Below, piece after piece: positions 13,395 through 21,518 of a stretch of 24,963 bases of DNA (position 1 is the first letter of the stretch; each line of letters starts with the position of its first letter). The stretch spans positions 1 through 24,963 of the forward strand of contig CAITSH010000435.1 of NCBI GenBank assembly GCA_903895005.1. The letters run 5' to 3'. Under the pieces are notes generated by a model, which was given only the letters and a program-made list of their open reading frames with translations, did no database searches and had not been told where the DNA came from. Source of the DNA: an uncultured Pseudomonadota bacterium. Its GTDB lineage: Bacteria; Pseudomonadota; Gammaproteobacteria; Burkholderiales; SG8-39. The position numbers and the translations under genes are program-made.

Positions 13395-14459
13395 CTAGAG
13401 CGCCGCAGCCACCGCCCTGCCCAGGTCCGAAGTGCCCGCCTTGCCGCCGATGTCAGGGGTGCGCGGCGCACCGGATTTGGGATCCAGCACTTTTTCGATG
13501 GCGGCGAGTATGGCGTCGTGGGCCCCGGGGTAACCGAGGTGCGCGAGCAGCATCGCGCCCGACCAGATCTGGCCGATGGGGTTGGCGATCGCGCGGCCCG
13601 CGATGTCCGGTGCCGAGCCGTGCACCGGCTCGAACAGAGACGGGAAGGCGCGCTCCGGGTTGATGTTGCCCGAGGGGGCGATGCCGATGGTGCCGGTGGT
13701 GGCCGGGCCCAGGTCGGAGATGATGTCGCCGAACAGGTTGGAGGCGACGATGACGTCAAAGCGCTGCGGGTTGAGCACCATCTGGATGGTCAGCCCGTCG
13801 ATGTGGTACTGGTCGGTCTTCACCGCCGGGTATTGCTTGCCCATGTTTGCGAAGCGCTCGTCCCAGTAGGGCATGGTGATCGAGATGCCGTTCGACTTGG
13901 TGGCGGACGTGAGGTGTTTCTTGCGTTTCATCGACAGCTCGAAGGCGAACTTCATGATGCGGTCGGTGCCCTTGCGCGTGAAGGTCGACTGCTGCACCGC
14001 CATTTCGCGGTCGGTGTCCTCGAACAGGCGGCCGCCGATGGACGAGTACTCGCCTTCGGTGTTTTCGCGCACCACGTAGTAGTCGATGTCGCCGGGATTG
14101 CGACCGGCCAGCGGGGAGTTGATGCCGGGCATCAGTCGCACCGGCCGCAGGTTCACATACTGGTCGAACTCGCGGCGGAACTTGATGAGCGAATCCCATA
14201 GCGATACGTGGTCGGGTACGCGGGCCGGCCAGCCGGTGGCGCCGAAGAATACGCAGTCGTGCCCGCCGATGATGTCCTTCCAGTCGGGCGGCATCCACCA
14301 GCCTTCCTTGTCGTAGTGGTCGCAACTCCAGTCAAACGTATCGAAGGCGAGGTCTATGCCGAATTTTGTCGCGGCAGCCTCGAGCACGCGCACGCCCTCG
14401 GGCATGACCTCCTTGCCGATGCCGTCACCGGCGATGACGGCGATAGTGTGTTTTGCCAT
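13395..14459 (-). CDS. Tartrate dehydrogenase/decarboxylase or D-malate dehydrogenase (TtuC family)
   Basis: This cytoplasmic NAD-dependent beta-decarboxylating dehydrogenase (354 residues) belongs to the isocitrate/isopropylmalate dehydrogenase superfamily. It begins with AVIAGDGIGKEVMPEGVRVL. The substrate Arg region is FRREFDQYVNLRPVR, and the Tyr-containing DYYVVRENTEGEYSSIGG follows. The catalytic Lys is K188 (SATKSNGI). Metal-binding Asps are D221 (HIDGLTIQ), D245 and D249 (NLFGDIISDLG). EPVHGSAPDIAGR is the nucleotide-loop motif. Several features match the tartrate/D-malate subgroup (TtuC/DmlA) rather than leucine biosynthesis: SCDHYDKEGWWMPPDW near the N-terminus and FGATGWPARVPDHVSLW. 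Which acid is the true substrate cannot be decided here. The gene follows the hydrolase gene by 15 bases and is probably co-transcribed with it. Confidence 0.93.
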   Translation of the reverse strand: MAKHTIAVIAGDGIGKEVMPEGVRVLEAAATKFGIDLAFDTFDWSCDHYDKEGWWMPPDWKDIIGGHDCVFFGATGWPARVPDHVSLWDSLIKFRREFDQYVNLRPVRLMPGINSPLAGRNPGDIDYYVVRENTEGEYSSIGGRLFEDTDREMAVQQSTFTRKGTDRIMKFAFELSMKRKKHLTSATKSNGISITMPYWDERFANMGKQYPAVKTDQYHIDGLTIQMVLNPQRFDVIVASNLFGDIISDLGPATTGTIGIAPSGNINPERAFPSLFEPVHGSAPDIAGRAIANPIGQIWSGAMLLAHLGYPGAHDAILAAIEKVLDPKSGAPRTPDIGGKAGTSDLGRAVAAAL

Positions 14460-14474
14460 GTTCAGTCTCTCAGT

Positions 14475-15356
14475 TCAGTTGGGTAAGAAGGCAATCAGTT
14501 CGTCGTACAGCGCGTCTGGTGCCTCTTCGGGAATGTAATGGCCGCTGTCTATAGATCCGCCGCGCACATCGGTCGCGACTTTACGCCAGTCCTCGAGCGC
14601 GTGGAATTGCTTTTCGATCACGCCTTGCCTGCCCCACAGCGCCAGCAGCGGGCATTGCACTTTTCTTCCCGCGGCGATGTCGGTGGCGTCGTGTTCGAGG
14701 TCGATTGAGGCTGCGGCGCGATAGTCCTCGCAATTGGCGTGGATGGTCGCCGGATCCGAGTTGCAGCGCAGGTACTCGGGCCAGGCGTCGGGCATGAAAG
14801 GCGCAAGGCCGGCAAAGCGGCCCATGTGATGGTGCAGGTAGGCCTCGACATTGGCGCCGATCATGGATTCCGGATAGGGCGCGGGCTGGATCAGGAAAAA
14901 CCAGTGGTAGTAGGCGCGCGCAAAGGCCATGGTGGTCTGCTCGTACATCGCCTTGGTCGGCGCGATGTCGAGCGTCACCAGTTTGGTGACACTGTCCGGG
15001 TGATCGGCGGCGAGGCGGTGGGCGACACGGCCGCCGCGGTCGTGGCCGACGAGGTGAAAGCGCTCATGACCCAGTGCGCGCATCACCTCCACCTGGTCGC
15101 GCGCCATTTCGCGCTTGGAATAATTGCCGTGGTCGTCGCTGCCCGGCGGTTTGGAAGAATCCCCATAGCCGCGCAAGTCTGTGGCGACGACGGTAAAGCG
15201 TTCTGCGAGACGCGGAGCGAGCTTGCGCCATATGACGTGGGTCTGCGGGTAGCCGTGCAGCAGCAGCAGGGCCGGTCCCTTGCCACCAACGACAAGGTTG
15301 ATGCTGATATCGCGGTCTTTGACCGTGACGCGCCTGCGTTCGAATCCTTCAAACAT
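14475..15356 (-). CDS. Alpha/beta hydrolase of the haloacetate (fluoroacetate) dehalogenase type
   Basis: The family hydrolyses haloacetates to glycolate through an Asp nucleophile. The protein has 293 residues. HGYPQTHVIW forms the oxyanion region. VGHDRGGRVAHRL supplies the nucleophile D106 with R107 and R110. TLDIAPT supplies the acid D130. YYHWFFLIQP supplies H151 and W152. EDYRAAA supplies Y212. DSGHYIPEE supplies the base H273. Against the fluoroacetate dehalogenase RPA1163 (D110, R111, R114, D134, H155, W156, Y219, H280), all eight line up: the first six at a constant offset of 4 and the last two at an offset of 7. The halide-binding H-W-Y set is therefore complete, which general epoxide hydrolases lack. 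The upstream sequence has only a weak GAGCAGG ribosome-binding site. Natural substrate and physiological role remain open. Confidence 0.88.
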   Translation of the reverse strand: MFEGFERRRVTVKDRDISINLVVGGKGPALLLLHGYPQTHVIWRKLAPRLAERFTVVATDLRGYGDSSKPPGSDDHGNYSKREMARDQVEVMRALGHERFHLVGHDRGGRVAHRLAADHPDSVTKLVTLDIAPTKAMYEQTTMAFARAYYHWFFLIQPAPYPESMIGANVEAYLHHHMGRFAGLAPFMPDAWPEYLRCNSDPATIHANCEDYRAAASIDLEHDATDIAAGRKVQCPLLALWGRQGVIEKQFHALEDWRKVATDVRGGSIDSGHYIPEEAPDALYDELIAFLPN

Positions 15357-15463
15357 GCCTGCTCACCATTGGTTATCACCCGATTGTCGCGGTCGTTTCC
15401 CGGAATGCGGCTGTAATTCTACAGGCGTGAACACCGTGCGGGCTGGCGCCACCAGACGAATGC

Positions 15464-15494
15464 CTGAAAACGCGCGCCAGCCGGTCGTTTGCAG
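15464..15494. terminator. Hairpin after pelG, copy 2 of a dispersed motif
   Basis: CTGAAAACG (15464-15472) pairs with CGTTTGCAG (15486-15494) with one mismatch, 22 bases past the pelG stop. Bases 15473-15494 match 3187-3208 at 20 of 22 positions. Position suggests the 3' end of the pel transcript; no T-tract follows. Confidence 0.4.
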
Positions 15495-15515
15495 TGATCG
15501 CCTGCCGCCGGTTGC

Positions 15516-16886
15516 CTACTGCAGCATGAAGGTTTCGTACTCGAGGTTGCCGAGTTTTTTCTCAAGCAGGTGCATCGCCACCAGCAGGGTGATCAGCAGT
15601 GCCACGGCGAATCCGTAGCCATAAAAGAGGGCCCCGAGCTCAAGGCTTATCGCCGTGAGGCCGATGTTCAGGATCAGGAACAGCGCGGTCACGAACGCGA
15701 CGGTGACGCGCTTGTCGAGGTAAAAGAAAATGTTCAGCACACCCAAAAGCACAACCTGGAGCCCTGCCGCGACGACATCAATGTAGAGCAGGGAAAGGTA
15801 AAGACGTGAAATCCCAAGCAGGTCGAGCAGGGCCGGGCCGGCGACAAATACGATCAGCGCGGCGATGGACTGGATTTTTATGATCTCGTACAGGCCGTGG
15901 CGGATGGAAAACACCATTTCGTCGCGCATGCGTTCGATGTAGTCAAGCGAACCGCCTTCCCTCACGGCGTCATAGAATTTGTCGAAATATTCCACGAAGT
16001 CGGTTTCTATGCGCACCAGGAATACCGCCATTCCCGGGATGATCGACAGGTAGGCGAGGTAAACCGGCACGTCATAGATGAGCGACGCACGCAGTGGCCC
16101 GATCACGTCCTGGCCGGTGCCCGGATGCAGCCAGAAAAGCACCTTGTCCGCCCACACGCCGGCGTTGTAGAGAAATCCGGTGATCAGCAGCGACGGGTAC
16201 ATGGCGCCTGGTTTGAGAAAATCAAACGCGATGAGCGCGTCCGACGGGTGGTCGCGCAGCACCATGATGATCATCCCGGTAAGCAGGACGAAGTGGCCGA
16301 TGACAAAGCCCAGCAGCAGGCCTTCCATGCCCAGCGGGCGCAGCGCCCAGGCGGCGATCACGGTGATCGAGTAGCCCAGCGCAAATAGCGCGACGATGGA
16401 CGTGTACTGTTTCATTCCGGACAGGAATATGGTCGTAACCCAGATGCAGCACATGATGACGAAACCGGCGAGCATCAGCACCCGGTAGAGGTCGTGCTCG
16501 TTGGGGAAGAGGAAAATAACCGCCGCGGTGCCGAGGCTCCCGCTGGTCAGCAGCACGACCAGCAGCAGGCCGTTGAAGTTGGGCATGACGATGGCGTTTT
16601 TTTTCTCGTACAGGCGGTCGGCGATAAAACGTGTGAATCCCAGCTGCAAGGCGCCTGTAAGCACGAGCGAACTGACCATCAGGTAGGTGACGCTGATCTG
16701 AAACTGCACGATCAGGTATTGCGGCACCACCACCGCGACGGACAGCAGGCCGATGAGCAGGATGCCGATGATCGACAGCACCCAGGGCCCGGAACTGATG
16801 ATGCCGGCGTAAGCGTAGGCCTGCAGCAGACCGCTGTAGCTGTCACGGCGCAGCAGTTTGCGCAGTTCGAAGCCTATGCCGGCCAT
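15516..16886 (-). CDS. pelG: Pel exopolysaccharide transporter PelG
   Basis: PelG is the multi-spanning inner-membrane protein that moves the Pel polymer to the periplasm, working with PelD, PelE and the glycosyltransferase PelF. The ATG at 16886 gives MAGIGFELRKLLRRDSYSGL and a protein of 456 residues, the same length as Pseudomonas aeruginosa PelG. The open frame continues upstream, but that part only overlaps pelF. About twelve hydrophobic segments are spread along the protein, as in MATE/Wzx-like flippases (for example GIISSGPWVLSIIGILLIGL and LLITGFLYNAGVWADKVLFW). It is the last gene of the pel set, starting 10 bases after the pelF stop with only a weak ribosome-binding site, consistent with coupling to pelF. 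Confidence 0.95.
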   Translation of the reverse strand: MAGIGFELRKLLRRDSYSGLLQAYAYAGIISSGPWVLSIIGILLIGLLSVAVVVPQYLIVQFQISVTYLMVSSLVLTGALQLGFTRFIADRLYEKKNAIVMPNFNGLLLVVLLTSGSLGTAAVIFLFPNEHDLYRVLMLAGFVIMCCIWVTTIFLSGMKQYTSIVALFALGYSITVIAAWALRPLGMEGLLLGFVIGHFVLLTGMIIMVLRDHPSDALIAFDFLKPGAMYPSLLITGFLYNAGVWADKVLFWLHPGTGQDVIGPLRASLIYDVPVYLAYLSIIPGMAVFLVRIETDFVEYFDKFYDAVREGGSLDYIERMRDEMVFSIRHGLYEIIKIQSIAALIVFVAGPALLDLLGISRLYLSLLYIDVVAAGLQVVLLGVLNIFFYLDKRVTVAFVTALFLILNIGLTAISLELGALFYGYGFAVALLITLLVAMHLLEKKLGNLEYETFMLQ

Positions 16887-16896
16887 GATTGCACTT

Positions 16897-18462
16897 TCAC
16901 GCGACCGGGCATTTTCCCCGCCCTTGTCCCGATGGTGGCACCAGACGATCAGTGCTGAGCGCAAGGTCGTAAACTTCGCGATAGCTGGCGAACATGCGGT
17001 CTTGCGCGTAGCAGGTTTCAACACGCCGGATGCCGGCGGCCGAGGCGGCGTTCCAGGCGGAGGGTTCCAGCAGTCCGATGGCGGCCTTGGCCAGGGCTTG
17101 CGGGTCGGCAATGCCGACGACGCGGCCGGATGCGCCGAGGGCCTTGTCCGCCTCATCAAGGCCGTAAATCAGCTGGCGGCACGAACCGACGTCCGTCGAT
17201 ACCGCCGGCACTCCCGCAGCGTAGCCTTCGAGAAGCACCAGCGGCAGCGCCTCGCTGATCGAAGAGAGCACGACCAGTCCGATTTTTGGCAGCAGTTCTG
17301 TCAGTTTCTGAAAGCCTAGAAATTTGACCTTTTCACCCAGACCAAGATTGACGGCGAGGGCATGGCACTCAGCCGCGTAGTCCGGATCTTCATCTTCCGG
17401 CCCGGCAATCCATCCTTCGGCCTCGGGTATCTGGTTGATGACGGTACGCATGGCGCGCACAAAGGTTTTGACGTCCTTGATCGGGACGACGCGTCCGATG
17501 AGGCATAGCACCGGAGGGGGCGTCGCCGGCCGGGCGGCACGCAGCGCAGCGAAACGCGGCACGTCGATGCCGTTGGGAATGTTGCGGGTTTTTTCCGGTG
17601 TGGCACCGTCGCTGATCTGGCGTTGGCGGTTGGTTTCGTAGAGCGCGGTGATCTGGTCGGCGGCGTCATAGCAGGACCTTCCCAGCGCCTCGAAAAAGCG
17701 TATCCACATCTGCTGGAAGTAGCTCAACTCTGTCGTGTCGCGCTGGAAAATATTCCGTGTATCGGCGATCCATTGCGCCGAAAACAAGTCTATTTTTCTT
17801 TCCTTGGTATAGATGCCGTGCTCGGACAGGATGAGCGGCCGGCCGGTCTTGTGTTTCAACAAGGCGCCCAGAAAGCCGGCGTAACCGGTTGACACGGTAT
17901 GGTAGGCCCGCACCGGGAGCAGGTTTTCGCAGATGTCCGCCAGCACCCAGATCGGCGCATGCATGGTGCGCACAGTCCAGAAATAATCCACAAAGGATGG
18001 ATCGGTGCAGTAGCGCTGGTATTGGCGCCGGACATACTGCCAGGCTGCTTCGCTGTAGAGGAACTGGGCGTGCCCGAGGCGGCCACCGAGTTCCCTGCCA
18101 AGTTCGCTCAGCAGGCCGGCGTCCCCGGCGTGATTGCGCGGCGAGCGGAAATATTCGTGCAAGCGGTCGACCTGTTCGAATATGTCCGCATCCCCCGGAA
18201 CCGCCTCCACAGGCGGGGCGATGCCTTTTTCGTGCAGGTAATGGTCTTCGAAATGAACCACGTTGGGCGGGAATTCATATTTCATCTCGCCATAATCCTT
18301 GCGGCGGCTGCCAACAAATATCACCGCGTAGCGAATGTCGGGGAAGCCGCGGATTATCTGGTGCACCCAGGATGACACGCCGCCGGCGACGTAGGGGTAG
18401 GTGCCCTCGAGCAGCAGCGCGACGTCGGCGGATCGGGCCTTGGGCGGGTTGGAGGGCGCCAT
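16897..18462 (-). CDS. pelF: Pel polysaccharide glycosyltransferase PelF
   Basis: PelF is the cytosolic GT4-type glycosyltransferase that builds the Pel chain, a cationic polymer containing GalNAc/GlcNAc-type sugars in P. aeruginosa. It has 521 residues (family about 505-515). The N-terminal half opens with VALLLEGTYPYVAGGVSSWV, a PelF hallmark. It continues with LILSEHGIYTKERKIDL, where His and Glu lie in the acceptor cleft. The C-terminal half has LCLIGRVVPIKDVKTFVRAM (nucleotide-sugar Arg/Lys) and the EX7E motif SEALPLVLLEGYAAGVP (E404 and E412 by count). The start is 2 bases after the pelE stop (TAGCCATG). Everything expected of an active enzyme is present. Confidence 0.96.
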   Translation of the reverse strand: MAPSNPPKARSADVALLLEGTYPYVAGGVSSWVHQIIRGFPDIRYAVIFVGSRRKDYGEMKYEFPPNVVHFEDHYLHEKGIAPPVEAVPGDADIFEQVDRLHEYFRSPRNHAGDAGLLSELGRELGGRLGHAQFLYSEAAWQYVRRQYQRYCTDPSFVDYFWTVRTMHAPIWVLADICENLLPVRAYHTVSTGYAGFLGALLKHKTGRPLILSEHGIYTKERKIDLFSAQWIADTRNIFQRDTTELSYFQQMWIRFFEALGRSCYDAADQITALYETNRQRQISDGATPEKTRNIPNGIDVPRFAALRAARPATPPPVLCLIGRVVPIKDVKTFVRAMRTVINQIPEAEGWIAGPEDEDPDYAAECHALAVNLGLGEKVKFLGFQKLTELLPKIGLVVLSSISEALPLVLLEGYAAGVPAVSTDVGSCRQLIYGLDEADKALGASGRVVGIADPQALAKAAIGLLEPSAWNAASAAGIRRVETCYAQDRMFASYREVYDLALSTDRLVPPSGQGRGKCPVA

Positions 18463-18464
18463 GG

Positions 18465-19484
18465 CTAGTTTGCCTGCGTGCCGTTCCAGAAACGCATCAC
18501 CGGCGCGGTCAGCGGCGTCGTTTGCTGCTGGGCGACTGCACCAAGCAGCTGTCGCACTGCGGCGAAGTCGCGTTGCAGAAAAGCGATCTCCGCCAGGTAG
18601 GGCAACACCCGCGCCGACTGCATGCCACAGGAGAGTGAATGCTCAAAGGCGCCTCTTGCTGCGGCGCTGTCGTTCCGGGCCATCAGCAGGCGGCCGCGCA
18701 GGAACCACATTCCGGCATCGTCGGTGGCATTGTGCTGCGCGAGTTCAAGGTGGCGCAGGCCTTCGCTTACGGCGTGGGCACGCACGTCCCCCTGCACCAG
18801 CCCGGAGTAGACGAGTTCCCAATGGAGTTCGGCGATATGACGCAAGGATTTTTGCCGCATCACCGGATCTGCGCCCTGGCCAAGGGTATCCAGTTCTGTC
18901 TGGATCGCGGTGTTGATGCGTTTCTCCTGCGCATCCAGCATGCCATAGGCCACAAGCCGGATATCGTCGGCGGGGTCGCCCAGCAGTTTTCGCAGCATCG
19001 GGCCGGCAACCCGTCCCGGCATGTTTTGCAACACGATGAGCGCCTTGAGCCGTATTTCCGAGGGGGCGCCGCTGTCGAGCAGCAGCTGGCGCAGTCCGGC
19101 GAAGCGGATGCTCGGTTCAACGTTGCGCATCGAAACCACATACTCCGGGGATTTGAGTTCGGCGAACGGCTGCGGGGGGCTGATTCGCGGAGAAATCAGC
19201 GTCACGACGATAGACAGAAGGATGCCCGCCAGCCCGACCAGGGGAATAAAAAATGCAAAGCTGAAAAGCAGGGCGAGCACGGCGGCGCGCGGCGTGCGGT
19301 ACTTTGCCGGCAGCAGCAGGCGCCCGGCGATGGCGAATAACCCGCTCGCCGTGCCGTGGCAGGAGAAGAAAAGCAGCAACTCACGCGTGCTGTTGGCGAA
19401 ATCGACAAAGAAATAATATGAGCCGAGCTCCAGCACAATTGCGGCAAAGAGAAAGGCTGCTGCCACAGGTTTGACGCTCTTCAT
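18465..19484 (-). CDS. pelE: Pel biosynthesis inner-membrane protein PelE
   Basis: PelE (339 residues, P. aeruginosa about 329) is an inner-membrane protein with a cytoplasmic helical-repeat domain that holds the Pel synthase complex together with PelD and PelG. Hydrophobic segments lie at about 7-27, 36-58 and 66-97. The rest is soluble and helical: a HEAT-like stretch (RFAGLRQLLLDSGAPSEIRL, then MLRKLLGDPADDIRLVAYGM) followed by TPR-like helices (GMWFLRGRLLMARNDSAAAR). Sequence conservation in this family is low, so the call relies on position between pelD and pelF, length and topology. Its ATG overlaps the pelD stop (ATGA). Confidence 0.92.
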   Translation of the reverse strand: MKSVKPVAAAFLFAAIVLELGSYYFFVDFANSTRELLLFFSCHGTASGLFAIAGRLLLPAKYRTPRAAVLALLFSFAFFIPLVGLAGILLSIVVTLISPRISPPQPFAELKSPEYVVSMRNVEPSIRFAGLRQLLLDSGAPSEIRLKALIVLQNMPGRVAGPMLRKLLGDPADDIRLVAYGMLDAQEKRINTAIQTELDTLGQGADPVMRQKSLRHIAELHWELVYSGLVQGDVRAHAVSEGLRHLELAQHNATDDAGMWFLRGRLLMARNDSAAARGAFEHSLSCGMQSARVLPYLAEIAFLQRDFAAVRQLLGAVAQQQTTPLTAPVMRFWNGTQAN

Positions 19485-20881
19485 GGGCTTGCGAGCAGGC
19501 GTTGTATTGATTCCAACGGCTCGGTCTCAGTCAGATGAATCACGTGGATGCGGATGCCCAGGTCTGCGAAGGTGCCGCCGAAGGTCTGTTTCAACGAGGT
19601 CTCGGTGCGTACGAGGTAGCCTTCTACCGCGGCTCTCCCGCTCAGCGGCATCTGGTTGATGATGTAGCTTTTCCCCTTCAGATTCTCGACCGGCCAGATA
19701 ACGTCCGGCGCTCGGCGCTGGCGCAGGACATGCTCGTACATGTCGGCACCGCCCCTGCCGTGGTCGAAAATCAAAACGACGATGTGGCTGTCAATGCCGA
19801 AATCGCGCTGGATGCGCTGAAGGATGACCAACTCCCCGACGAAGCTGGCAGGACAGCCCGGATGGCGCGCGAGCAGGGGCAGCACGGTTGTCGCTGAACT
19901 GATGCCGTCGGAATAAGCGGAAAGCAGCACCTGCATCGTTTGCAGGTTGTCTTCATTGAGTGCGAAAAACGGCATGTTGCTGACGGCGAGAACGCCGATG
20001 ATTTTCTTGTTGGCGGCAAGCATCGGTGCGACCACCAGCTGTTCGGTGGCGGCGTGGCCCGAGTACGAGAGAGCCTGCACGTGGGCAAGGCGGCCATGGT
20101 CGCAGGCATTAAGGTAAAGGGGGTCGTTCTCGCGCAATTGCGGCGGTTCGCCGAGCCTGCCCTGCAGCTCGCCGAGCCGGATGTCCGCCCCTGTTTGGCT
20201 GACGGTATAGATTGACGCCACCTCGACCTGGCAATGCTGTGACAGGAATTCGATGAACTCCTGCGCCCCGGGCATCGGCTCGTTGCCGGTCTTGCCAGCG
20301 ATGAGACGGCGCAGCTCGGTGAGCGCATCGCGCAAGGTCACCGGTCGTGTCAATAGTTCCTGCTCCAGGCGGTCATGTGAAAGCCGCATCAGGTAAAGGC
20401 GTTTCGTGATGCGCTCGACCCGGTCCTCGAGATAGTTGTTGATCTCGGTTGTGCGGCGCACACGTGTTCGCCATATGCCGCTGTATTCGCCGCAGATCAT
20501 GGTCGAGAGCAGGCCGCCAAGGAAATAGAGCTTGGGTATCTCCGCTTCAAGCCCGCCGGGGACCCATGCGAGCCAGGCGGCAAACAGGATTGCAGAGGAG
20601 ACGACGCCGGGGAGCGCGCCGTAGCGCAAGGCGACCAATAGCGGCGCCAGCCATAGCCAGGGGTATTGCGAAGCGAGATAGAAAGGATCGGATGGTGAGG
20701 CGAGGCGGCCTATTAACACCGCCAGAAGAGTGATGAGCCCCGTCTCGGCCCAGGCCGGCCAGCCGGCAAGGCGCGGCATAAGCCAGCGCGCGGTTGCATC
20801 GGTGTGCAGCCAGCGTTTGAACGATGCTTTTTCGTCGACTTTCATCGGGCGCCGTCCCGGACGTTCTGCCGGGCGGTGCAT
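19481..20881 (-). CDS. pelD: c-di-GMP receptor PelD
   Basis: PelD is the inner-membrane c-di-GMP receptor that switches on Pel synthesis. It has 466 residues from the ATG at 20881. A second ATG at 20845 gives 454, closer to the P. aeruginosa length of 455, and may be the real start. Hydrophobic segments at about 46-130 are followed by a helical stalk (NNYLEDRVERITKRLYLMRL), a GAF domain (about 180-330) and a degenerate GGDEF domain. The c-di-GMP-binding residues of P. aeruginosa PelD (R161, R367, D370, R402) correspond to R184, R390, D393 and R425, all at a constant shift of 23. The RxxD I-site motif reads RAPD. The GGDEF signature itself is absent, as in known PelD, so it is a receptor and not a cyclase. 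Confidence 0.95.
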   Translation of the reverse strand: MHRPAERPGRRPMKVDEKASFKRWLHTDATARWLMPRLAGWPAWAETGLITLLAVLIGRLASPSDPFYLASQYPWLWLAPLLVALRYGALPGVVSSAILFAAWLAWVPGGLEAEIPKLYFLGGLLSTMICGEYSGIWRTRVRRTTEINNYLEDRVERITKRLYLMRLSHDRLEQELLTRPVTLRDALTELRRLIAGKTGNEPMPGAQEFIEFLSQHCQVEVASIYTVSQTGADIRLGELQGRLGEPPQLRENDPLYLNACDHGRLAHVQALSYSGHAATEQLVVAPMLAANKKIIGVLAVSNMPFFALNEDNLQTMQVLLSAYSDGISSATTVLPLLARHPGCPASFVGELVILQRIQRDFGIDSHIVVLIFDHGRGGADMYEHVLRQRRAPDVIWPVENLKGKSYIINQMPLSGRAAVEGYLVRTETSLKQTFGGTFADLGIRIHVIHLTETEPLESIQRLLASP

Positions 20882-20905
20882 CGATGGTGATCCGGGCGTA
20901 ATGCC

Positions 20906-21451
20906 TTACTGCACACGCGCCGAACCGAGCAGTTCACGGATCAGCTTTTGTGCCACCGCGGCAAGCGATTCGCGGCTCCAGCCGCTCTTTCCGCCGACCG
21001 CGCTCCAGGCTACCTCACCCGATTTCAGGTCAAGCACCGCAAGCGTGATGCCCACAGCCGGTTCGCCGTCGATGCCGACCTTGTAGCGCCATTCGTCCAC
21101 TGCGCCGTAGACCGCGTATCGGGCGCCCTGGCCGCGTGCCCATTTTTGCGCCTCGTCTTGTGCTTTGCGTTCGGCCGGGTCGAACAGCGTTTCCGGGTTG
21201 AGGGCCGCAGGGTAGCGAACGAGATTGCCTATGCCGCGGGCGCGCAGCAGCGGCTCGGTGATCGCTTCGGCGCGCAATCCCGCCTGGGGCACGTCGGTGT
21301 GGTTGAGTATGGGCAGCAATACCCATTTTGCGCTGCTATCGAGCACGGCCGCGCCCTGGCTCGAATCGATGGTGGCGCAGCCGCCCAGCAGGGCTGTTGC
21401 AGCAATGGTGACGGCGAGGCTGGTACGTGCGAGCAGAGCGTAAATGCGCAT
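20906..21451 (-). CDS. pelC: Pel export lipoprotein PelC
   Basis: PelC is an outer-membrane lipoprotein that forms a ring at the periplasmic face of the PelB pore and guides the cationic polymer. It has 181 residues (P. aeruginosa 172). The signal peptide MRIYALLARTSLAVTIAATA ends in the lipobox LLGGC, with lipidated Cys25 followed by Ala, compatible with outer-membrane sorting. The mature part resembles the CsgG-like fold of PelC, with WVLLPILNHTDVPQAGLRAE and YAVYGAVDEWRYKVGIDGEP. Its leader contains a 10-bp tandem repeat and a ribosome-binding AAGGA just before the ATG. The gap to pelB (67 bases) is the longest within the visible pel set. Confidence 0.94.
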   Translation of the reverse strand: MRIYALLARTSLAVTIAATALLGGCATIDSSQGAAVLDSSAKWVLLPILNHTDVPQAGLRAEAITEPLLRARGIGNLVRYPAALNPETLFDPAERKAQDEAQKWARGQGARYAVYGAVDEWRYKVGIDGEPAVGITLAVLDLKSGEVAWSAVGGKSGWSRESLAAVAQKLIRELLGSARVQ

Positions 21452-21456
21452 GGTTT

Positions 21457-21500
21457 TTCCTTGATATTCCCTGATATTCCCTGATTTTCTCTGATGTTTC
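21457..21500. repeat. 10-bp tandem repeat in the pelB-pelC gap
   Basis: Four consecutive 10-base units (TTGATATTCC, CTGATATTCC, CTGATTTTCT, CTGATGTTTC) fill 21461-21500, with a partial TTCC at the left. On the minus, transcribed strand they read GGAATATCAA, GGAATATCAG, AGAAAATCAG and GAAACATCAG. They sit directly before the pelC start and supply its ribosome-binding AAGGA plus two more GGA motifs. Confidence 0.85.
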
Positions 21501-21518
21501 TTTGATTGCTACCCGGAG

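Noticed and set aside
13157..13398. Two overlapping plus-strand frames (77 and 69 codons) in the stressosome upstream gap
   Set aside because: Neither has a ribosome-binding site or motif, and they share their bases with hairpins. Most likely non-coding.
13518..14201. Open frame of 227 codons opposite the TtuC-type dehydrogenase
   Set aside because: It is antisense to a gene with all catalytic residues in place. The product is low-complexity and has no known domain.
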